This document shows, in pieces, positions 58,227 to 64,000 of a stretch of DNA of 64,000 nt. The position numbers and the translations under genes are program-made. This stretch comes from Flintibacter muris (GTDB lineage Bacteria; Bacillota; Clostridia; Oscillospirales; Oscillospiraceae). Under the pieces are notes generated by a model. The model had not been told where the DNA came from. It saw only the letters and a program-made list of their open reading frames with translations, and searched no databases. Each line of letters starts with the position of its first letter. The first letter of the stretch is position 1. The DNA lies in the NCBI RefSeq assembly GCF_943192995.1, contig NZ_CALPCP010000014.1, positions 1-64,000 of the forward strand. The letters run 5' to 3'.

Positions 58227-60452
58227 CTACGGGTCTTTCTTAATTAGCTTTCCCAGCAGTCCGCGCCGGGTCTTCCGGATGGCGGCAGCGGGCTTTTTGG
58301 CAGTCTTGGGGGCGGCGGGAGGGGCCTTGACCGGCTTGGGCTTGAGGGCGGGCTGGGGTGGTTCGGCCTGGGGCTGCTCCAGCGTCCAATCTCCGGCGTA
58401 GGCCTGGTCACAGAAGTGCTCCTGGGCGTTGAAGGGCTCCCCTGACTGCCGGACATAGGCGCCGTCCGGCTGCTGCACCCGGCCCTTGGCGGTGTCCCGC
58501 AGCTGGCAGGCGAACATCTCCTCCAGATGGGCCCGGAGCTGGGGGTCCCGAACGGGGACGGCTACCTCCACACGGCGGGTGGTGTTGCGGGTCATAAAGT
58601 CGGCGGAGGAGATATACACCTGCCTGCGCTCCTCCGGGCCGAAGATATAGATGCGGGCGTGCTCCAGATAGCGGCCCACAATGCTGTGGACGGCAATATG
58701 CTCCGTCAGTCCGGGCAGGCCGCCCACCAGGCAGCAGATGCCCCGGATCACCAGGTCGATTTTCACCCCGGCCTGGGAGGCCTGGATGAGCTTGTCAATA
58801 ATCAGCTTGTCGGTCAGGCCGTTGAGCTTAAAGCCCAGATAGGCGGGCCTGCCCAGCCGGGCCTGCTCAATCTCCCGGTCGATAAAGGCCAGCACCTTGG
58901 GGCGCAGGCAGGCGGGGGCCACCATCAGGTGGCGGCTGTCCTCCACCACCTCGCCCATGGACAGGCAGTTGAACACCTGGGCAGCCTCCGCTCCAATTTC
59001 AGGGGAGGCGGTCATCAGGGCGTAGTCGGTGTACAGCCGGACGGTGTCCTCGTTGTAGTTGCCGGTGCCCACCTGGGTGATATACTCCACCTGGTCGTGG
59101 TGCATTCGGGTGATGAGCAGCAGCTTGGAGTGGACTTTCAGCCCGTCCAGGCCGTAGATGACCCGGCAGCCGGCCTGCTCCAGCACCCGGGACCAGCCAA
59201 TGTTGTTCTCCTCGTCAAACCGGGCCCGCAGCTCCACCAGCACCACAATTTCCTTGCCGTTCTCAGCCGCGTCCACCAGGGCCTCCACAATCTTGCTGTT
59301 GTGGGCCACCCGGTACAGGGTCATCTTGATGGATACCACCTCAGGGTCCTGGCCGGCCTCCTGGAGCAGCCGCAGCAGGGGGCGGACGCTCTCATAGGGG
59401 TAGGTGAGCATCAGGTCCCGTTTTCTGATCTGCTCAGTCATGGGGCGGAGGGGGTCCACGTTGGGGGAGTTCTGGGGCACCCGGCGGGGGTAGAACAGCT
59501 GGGGCTTGTCCCGGAGTATGTCCCGCACGGCCCCGAGGAAGGACAGGTCCAGGGGGACGTCGCTGGAGAACAGGTGCTTTTTGGACAGGCCCAGGCAGGC
59601 GCACAGGGAGTCCCGCACCGTGTCGGACAGCTTGCCCTGGTACTCCAGCTTGACCGGCTGGAGCCGCTTGCGGCGGCGGATCAGCTTTTCCATGCTCTTG
59701 CGGTACTCCTCGGCCAGCATGTCGCTCATCTCAGAGGAGGCCTCGTCCATGTGAATATCGGCGCTGCGCACCAGACGGATCAAAACGGTGCCCTCCACCT
59801 TATAGTGGGTGAAAATCTTGGGCAGCAGGCTGGCAATCAGGTCCTCCACCAGGACAAAGCGCCCTCCGTCGCCGGACAGGGGGACCAGACGGCGCAGTAC
59901 GCCCTCGCCGCAGGGGACAATGCCCATGCGCTCGCTCCCGCTTTTGGTTTTCAGGATGGCCACGGCGTAGATGGCCTTGTTGCGCAAAAAGGGGAAGGGC
60001 TGCTTGCGCCCGATAATCTGAGGGGAGAGCAGGGGCAGCACGTTGGAGGTAAAGTACTTCTCTAAAAAAGACTGCTGCTTGTCAGACAGGCTGTGAAAGC
60101 GGCAGATTTCCACCCCCTGCTCCCCCAGCTCGGACATAAGGGCCTTACAGACCCGGTCCCGCTGGCAGAGCAGCTCACGGGTGCGCTCCAGCACAGCGGC
60201 GGTCTGCTGGGCGGAGGTCAGCCCCGTTTTGTCGTCGGTGGCGGTGAGGTGGAGGGTGTCCATCAGCATGCCCACCCGGACCATATAAAACTCGTCCAGG
60301 TTGCTCTGGAAGATGGAGGCGAAGTTCAGCCGCTCACACAGAGGGTTGGCGGGATCCTCCGCTTCCTCCAATACGCGCTTGTTGAATTGGAGCCAGGACA
60401 GCTCCCGGTTCACATAACACTGCGCCACAGCGGGCGCGGACTGGTCTTTCAT
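58227..60452 (-). CDS. ppk1: Polyphosphate kinase 1 with basic C-terminal tail
   Basis: 741 residues from the ATG at 60452 (AGGAGG 11 nt upstream). Reversibly transfers ATP gamma-phosphate to polyphosphate. Domains in order: N domain with NRELSWLQFNKRVLEEA, head domain, then two PLD-like catalytic domains with the phosphorylated His441 (GLKVHSKLLLI) and His598 (LEHARIYIFG). Residues 692-741 form an extra Pro/Ala/Lys/Arg-rich tail, absent from the standard enzyme, that could bind polyphosphate or nucleic acid. Confidence 0.94.
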   Translation of the reverse strand: MKDQSAPAVAQCYVNRELSWLQFNKRVLEEAEDPANPLCERLNFASIFQSNLDEFYMVRVGMLMDTLHLTATDDKTGLTSAQQTAAVLERTRELLCQRDRVCKALMSELGEQGVEICRFHSLSDKQQSFLEKYFTSNVLPLLSPQIIGRKQPFPFLRNKAIYAVAILKTKSGSERMGIVPCGEGVLRRLVPLSGDGGRFVLVEDLIASLLPKIFTHYKVEGTVLIRLVRSADIHMDEASSEMSDMLAEEYRKSMEKLIRRRKRLQPVKLEYQGKLSDTVRDSLCACLGLSKKHLFSSDVPLDLSFLGAVRDILRDKPQLFYPRRVPQNSPNVDPLRPMTEQIRKRDLMLTYPYESVRPLLRLLQEAGQDPEVVSIKMTLYRVAHNSKIVEALVDAAENGKEIVVLVELRARFDEENNIGWSRVLEQAGCRVIYGLDGLKVHSKLLLITRMHHDQVEYITQVGTGNYNEDTVRLYTDYALMTASPEIGAEAAQVFNCLSMGEVVEDSRHLMVAPACLRPKVLAFIDREIEQARLGRPAYLGFKLNGLTDKLIIDKLIQASQAGVKIDLVIRGICCLVGGLPGLTEHIAVHSIVGRYLEHARIYIFGPEERRQVYISSADFMTRNTTRRVEVAVPVRDPQLRAHLEEMFACQLRDTAKGRVQQPDGAYVRQSGEPFNAQEHFCDQAYAGDWTLEQPQAEPPQPALKPKPVKAPPAAPKTAKKPAAAIRKTRRGLLGKLIKKDP

Positions 60453-60640
60453 TGTGGATGGCGCCTCCTTTTGTGGTTTACTGCGCTGATATAAATGTAC
60501 CACCCTTTTCCAAACGGCGCAAGCCCTTTTCACGACTTTTTCTGTTTTTCCGGACCGCGCCAGCTGACAGGTGGGGCCCGCAGGGCAGACTCTCCTTCCG
60601 GCTGGAAGCGCGGCCCGCAGAGACAAACGGGCCTGTCTGT

Positions 60641-60672
60641 AACAGACAGGCGGCCAAAGGCCGCCCCTGCAT
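60641..60672. repeat. GC-rich palindromic repeat
   Basis: GACAGGCGGCCAAAGGCCGC type palindrome in the 60453-60988 gap. The rest of that gap, listed below, is also repeats and hairpins with no gene. Confidence 0.7.
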
Positions 60673-60699
60673 GTGGCTGCAAAGCTGATGATTACTACA

Positions 60700-60790
60700 G
60701 GCGGTGACTGAGGAAGTTACACAGCATTTTTCCGTGCAAACCCCCTTCGTCACGGCTCCGCCGTGCCATCTCCCTCAAGGAGGTAGGCTT
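60700..60790. repeat. Composite palindromic repeat, degraded copy
   Basis: GGCGGTGACTGAGG...CGTCACGGCTCCGCCGTG...CTCCCTCAAGGAGG, matching the right half of the element at 58041 with base changes. Confidence 0.7.
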
Positions 60791-60797
60791 TTGGCGC

Positions 60798-60825
60798 AAA
60801 AAAAACCACGGGCATATGCCCGTGG
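60798..60825 (-). terminator. Terminator of the isomerase-kinase operon
   Basis: Perfect palindrome CCACGGGCATATGCCCGTGG followed on the minus strand by eight T. Confidence 0.8.
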
Positions 60826-60845
60826 CGGATCATGGAAGAGCTGAC

Positions 60846-60975
60846 GCATTGCTTTCCCCCTTCCAGGGGGAAGGTGCCCCCAAAGGGGGCGGATGAGGGT
60901 GACCCAAGAGGTACATACATTTCCGGGATCCCCCTGGAGGGGAAAGCCTTTTCCTGTTTCCCGGGAAAAGGCTTT
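60846..60975. repeat. Composite palindromic repeat plus hairpin
   Basis: CCCCCTTCCAGGGGGAAGG, then GGGGGCGGATGAGGGTGACC (the half-element seen at 35.9 kb in reverse), then a separate hairpin AAAGCCTTTTCC / GGGAAAAGGCTTT (60943-60975) just past the isomerase-like gene. Confidence 0.65.
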
Positions 60976-60988
60976 GTGGGTTTCAAAT

Positions 60989-62476
60989 TCAGGCCCAGGG
61001 ATTTTCCGTGGGATAAGGGAGGGCCTTGGGCTGGTTGTAGGCGATATCCTGTACGCCCAGGAACTTGAAGACCTCAAACAGGGCCTTGCCGTAGTGGCCG
61101 AAGGCCACCGCCCCGTGGTGGGGGTAGCGCTTCTGAATCAGGACGTGGCGGTAGAACCGGCCCATCTCGGGGATAGCGAACACGCCAATGCCGCCGAAGG
61201 AGCGGGTCTTCACGGGGAGCACCTCGCCCTGGGCGATGTAGGCCCGGAGGATCCCATCGCTGTCGCACTGGAGACGGTAGAAGGTGATGTCGCTGGCGGC
61301 GATGTCGCCCTCCAGAGTGCCCCGGGTAAAGTCGGGCTCGCTGTCCTTGGGCTCCAGCAGCCGGTGCTGGATGAGCTGGTACTTCACCGCCCGGTCGGCG
61401 CACAGCTTGCAGCTGGGGGTGTTGCCGCAGTGGAAGCCCATAAAGGTGTCGGTGAGGGTGTAATCAAACTTGCCCTTGATGTCCTCCTCATAGATGGAGG
61501 CGGGGACGGAGTTGTTGATATCAAGGAGGGTGACGGTGTCGCCGGAGACGCACATGCCGATGTACTCGGACAGAGCGCCGTAGATATCCACCTCGCAGGA
61601 CACGGGGATGCCCCGGCTGACCAGGCGGGAGTTGACATAGCAGGGCTCAAAGCCGAAGGCCTCGGGGAAGGCGGGCCAGCACTTGTCAGCGAAGGCCACG
61701 TACTGCCGGGAGCCCTTGTGGGCCTCGGCCCAGTCAAGGAGGGTCAGTTCCAGCTGGGCCATACGCTCGTTCATGTCGGCGTAGTAGCAGCCCTCGCCCA
61801 TCTCCTTGGCCATGTCGGCGCACACCTCGGGGATGCGGGGGTCGTTGGCGTGGGCCTTGTAGGCCACCAGCAGGTCCAGCTCGGAGTTCTCCTCGATCTC
61901 CACGCCGATCTCGTACAGGCCCTTGATGGGGGCGTTGCAGGCGAAGAAGTCCTGGGGCCGGGGGCCAAAGGTGATGATTTTCAGCTGGGACAAGCCAATA
62001 AGGGCGCAGGCGATGGGCTTGAACTCGCCGATCATTTTGGCGATGTCCTCGGCGGTACCCACAGGGTACTCGGGGATGAAGGCCTTGAGATGGCGCATCC
62101 CCAGATTGTAGGAGCAGTTGAGCATGCCGCAGTAGGCATCCCCCCGGCCGTTGATCAGGTCGCCGTCACCCTCGGCGGCGGCCACGTACATGCAGGGGCC
62201 GTCGAAGTTCTTGGCGATGAGGGTCTCGGGGGTCTCGGGGCCGAAGTTGCCCAGGAAGACTACCAGGGCGTTGCAGCCGGCATCCTTCACCTCGGCCACC
62301 GCCTTGAGCATGTCCTTCTCGTTCTCCACAGTGGTCTTGCACTCGTAGACGGACAGGCCGTCCTTGGCGCAGGCGGCCACAATGGCGGAGCGGCGGCGCT
62401 CAGACAGGTCAATAATGAAGCAGTCCCGGGAGACGGCAATAATGCCCAATTTTACTTCGGGAATGTTGGTCAGCAT
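60989..62476 (-). CDS. L-fucose/L-arabinose isomerase-family protein
   Basis: 495 residues, the usual length. N-terminal Rossmann-like half (KLGIIAVSRDCFIIDLSERR; ALVVFLGNFGPETPE), then the central AraA/FucI-like part (CEVDIYGALSEYIGMC with a metal-binding Glu/Asp; HCGNTPSCKLC) and a C-terminal part with YPHHGAVAFGHYGK. Interconverts an aldose and ketose in relatives. The sugar is not evident; DUF4867 and an FGGY kinase upstream complete a probable three-step locus. Confidence 0.82.
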   Translation of the reverse strand: MLTNIPEVKLGIIAVSRDCFIIDLSERRRSAIVAACAKDGLSVYECKTTVENEKDMLKAVAEVKDAGCNALVVFLGNFGPETPETLIAKNFDGPCMYVAAAEGDGDLINGRGDAYCGMLNCSYNLGMRHLKAFIPEYPVGTAEDIAKMIGEFKPIACALIGLSQLKIITFGPRPQDFFACNAPIKGLYEIGVEIEENSELDLLVAYKAHANDPRIPEVCADMAKEMGEGCYYADMNERMAQLELTLLDWAEAHKGSRQYVAFADKCWPAFPEAFGFEPCYVNSRLVSRGIPVSCEVDIYGALSEYIGMCVSGDTVTLLDINNSVPASIYEEDIKGKFDYTLTDTFMGFHCGNTPSCKLCADRAVKYQLIQHRLLEPKDSEPDFTRGTLEGDIAASDITFYRLQCDSDGILRAYIAQGEVLPVKTRSFGGIGVFAIPEMGRFYRHVLIQKRYPHHGAVAFGHYGKALFEVFKFLGVQDIAYNQPKALPYPTENPWA

Positions 62477-62488
62477 ATAAATTCCTCC

Positions 62489-63124
62489 TTAAATATCCTT
62501 GGAAATGTCGATGTTTTCGCCTTTCAGGCCGGTGTGAGCCCCCTGAGCGGCTTCACTGGACTCCGGATGGGCCAGCAGCCACTTGTTTCGGGCGGTGAGC
62601 CACTTGTCCTCCTCGTTGATGGGCGTTGCGCCGGGGACGCCGGTGTTGGTCCCCCGGGGCAGGACTACCGCCACCCGGAATCCTTCCCCCTCGCTGACGT
62701 GGCAGGGGGCGTAGTGCAGGGTGGTGGCGTAGACCTCCACCGCCACTCCGGCGGGGACCTTAAAGGCCTTCACCTTGACAGTGTCCAGCACACCGTCCAC
62801 AATCTCCTCCTGCCTGGCCAGCAGGAGGATGAAGTCGCCAGTGCCCACGTTGACCTCGCTGTCCCGGTGGTACTCCAGGCAGTTGAGCTTGGTGTTCCGG
62901 CCCCAGCACATACCAAGCTGGACGGGCATCCCGCCGTAGGCGTTGTTTTGGAACTGGCCGTAGAGACAGGTGGCTTCCAGCACAGGGATGCTGGGCTCGT
63001 AGGCCACCCCCGCCTCGGGCAAGGGGATGGTGTTCATGGCGTTGACCAGGCAGGTGGTGTCGTAGCCCTCCAGCACCTTGCCGTAGGGGATAAATTCCGG
63101 GTCTTGGATGGAATAAATCTTCAT
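62489..63124 (-). CDS. DUF4867-family cupin-like protein
   Basis: 211 residues. Beta-rich, with NCLEYHRDSEVNVGTGDFILLLA and VYATTLHYAPCHVSEGEGFRVAV, giving spaced His/Glu that could bind metal, as in cupin-type sugar isomerases/epimerases. Found in Clostridia beside fucose-isomerase-like and FGGY kinase genes. Lies 12 nt upstream of the isomerase gene. Activity unproven. Confidence 0.75.
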   Translation of the reverse strand: MKIYSIQDPEFIPYGKVLEGYDTTCLVNAMNTIPLPEAGVAYEPSIPVLEATCLYGQFQNNAYGGMPVQLGMCWGRNTKLNCLEYHRDSEVNVGTGDFILLLARQEEIVDGVLDTVKVKAFKVPAGVAVEVYATTLHYAPCHVSEGEGFRVAVVLPRGTNTGVPGATPINEEDKWLTARNKWLLAHPESSEAAQGAHTGLKGENIDISKDI

Positions 63125-63138
63125 AAAATTACTCCTCG

Positions 63139-64000
63139 TTATTGCAGGATGGGGAACAGTTCCTTCATTGCGGGGTAAATCTGCTTGAACTGCCGGTAGC
63201 GCTCCTCATACCGGGCGGCGATAGCCGGGTCGGGGGAGACAGTCTCGGCGGTATGGACCAGCTTTTTGCAGGCGGCTGCCACCGTGGGGTATAGTCCGCA
63301 GGCCACCATGGCCAGCATAGCCCCGCCCATGCCCGGGCCCTGTTCCGACTCGGGGAGGTCCAGCTGGATGTTCAGCACATTGGCCATGATCGTCTTCCAC
63401 AGGGCGCTCTTGGCCCCGCCGCCGCACAGCTTGCTGCGCTGAATGTGGATTCCCAGCGCCTTTGCCACCTCAAAGCTGTCCCGGATGGCGAAGGCCACCC
63501 CCTCCAGCACCGCCTGGGTCAGGTCGGACCGGCTGGTGTCCATGGTCAGGCCGGTGAAGGTGCCCCGGGCGTTGGTGTCGTTGATGGGGGAGCGCTCCCC
63601 CATCAGGTAGGGCAGGAAGTAGACATGGTTGTTCCCCAGCTTTTCCGGGGTAATATCCCTCTGCTCCCCGGCGTAGTCCTGGGTCTGGAAAATGTCGTCC
63701 ATCAGCCACTTGTTGCAGCTGGCGGCGGACAGCATACAGCCCATAAGATGGTAGTGCCCGTCGGCGTGGGCGAAGGCGTGGAGGGCGTTGTTGGGGTCCA
63801 CGCCGAACTTCTCGCTGGAGATGAAGATGGTGCCCGAGGTGCCCAGGGAGATGTTGCAGGCTCCCTCTCCCACGGTTCCGGTGCCAACAGCGGCGGCGGC
63901 GTTGTCCCCCGCTCCGGCGCAGACGATCACTTGTTCAGACAGACCCAACTGTTTGGCTATGTCGGGCTTCAGGGTGCCCACGGCCTCATAGCTCTCAAAG
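63139..64000 (-). CDS. FGGY carbohydrate kinase (xylulokinase-like), 5' end missing
   Basis: 287 codons present; the gene runs off the right edge of the window. FGGY C-terminal half: VCAGAGDNAAAAVGTG (with the catalytic-region Asp), SLGTSGTIFISSE, YLMGERSP and GGGAKSALWKTIMANVLN. Xylulokinase is the nearest type, but ribulo- or fuculokinase activity is possible given the neighbours. First known gene of the isomerase operon. Confidence 0.88.
   Translation of the reverse strand, partial: FESYEAVGTLKPDIAKQLGLSEQVIVCAGAGDNAAAAVGTGTVGEGACNISLGTSGTIFISSEKFGVDPNNALHAFAHADGHYHLMGCMLSAASCNKWLMDDIFQTQDYAGEQRDITPEKLGNNHVYFLPYLMGERSPINDTNARGTFTGLTMDTSRSDLTQAVLEGVAFAIRDSFEVAKALGIHIQRSKLCGGGAKSALWKTIMANVLNIQLDLPESEQGPGMGGAMLAMVACGLYPTVAAACKKLVHTAETVSPDPAIAARYEERYRQFKQIYPAMKELFPILQ

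Overview
The window looks like chromosomal DNA of a G+C-rich, spore-forming gut Clostridia of the Oscillospiraceae type (Flavonifractor/Lawsonibacter/Oscillibacter-like). The pointers are a complete spoIIIAA-AH sporulation operon, WalRK with YycH/YycI, HrcA/CIRCE-type groESL control, Firmicute-style L10 leader and sigma-A promoters, a one-piece clostridial PurL, a GH112 phosphorylase, and many short GC-rich palindromic repeats between genes. The taxon is inferred from content; no 16S gene is present.

Layout. 0-1 kb: remnants of two serine recombinases beside tRNA-Leu(CAG). 1.1-8.9 kb: one long operon, larE-larB-larC plus a five-gene nickel/peptide-type ABC importer, for making the nickel-pincer nucleotide cofactor and supplying its nickel; the enzyme that uses the cofactor (LarA type) is not here. 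9.3-16.6 kb: a membrane protein, purL, an orphan solute-binding lipoprotein and pgeF. 16.9-18.2 kb: an HTH/zinc-ribbon/membrane regulator with a partner membrane protein, then a 165-bp foldback element. 18.2-25.2 kb: an AraC regulator divergent from a sugar ABC importer and a GH112 phosphorylase. 25.3-32.5 kb: a sugar-acid locus with a tripartite tricarboxylate-type transporter (TctCBA) and two parallel 2-keto-3-deoxy-sugar-acid kinase/aldolase pairs. 32.8-37.3 kb: small regulators and small proteins around groES-groEL, including a candidate type I toxin-antitoxin locus. 37.3-46.7 kb: a minus-strand cell-envelope run (NUDIX, walR, walK, yycH, yycI, murI, ankyrin protein, THUMP methyltransferase, lipid kinase). 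46.9-48.9 kb: another small HTH/small-ORF pair and rplJ-rplL with an L10 leader. 48.9-51.4 kb: a lower-G+C block with a TetR regulator, a 32-aa ORF, a GGDEF response regulator and a PilZ protein. 51.8-56.8 kb: spoIIIAA-AH. 56.9-64 kb: phosphofructokinase, polyphosphate kinase with a basic tail, and a sugar isomerase/DUF4867/FGGY kinase cluster that runs off the end.

Themes. Carbon use dominates: GH112 phosphorolysis, the keto-deoxy sugar-acid locus and the isomerase/kinase locus all feed central carbon metabolism, where PfkA also acts. Three times a small HTH regulator on the minus strand is divergent from a small unknown gene on the plus strand (33, 37 and 47 kb), each with a near-consensus promoter in the gap. 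Two families of GC-rich palindromic repeats sit in many gaps and even interrupt groES-groEL and spoIIIAG-AH. The most unusual candidates are the small membrane protein/antisense RNA locus at 36.35-36.75 kb, the structured larE leader, and the twin kinase/aldolase sugar-acid locus. All function calls rest on reading sequence motifs; no database search was run.
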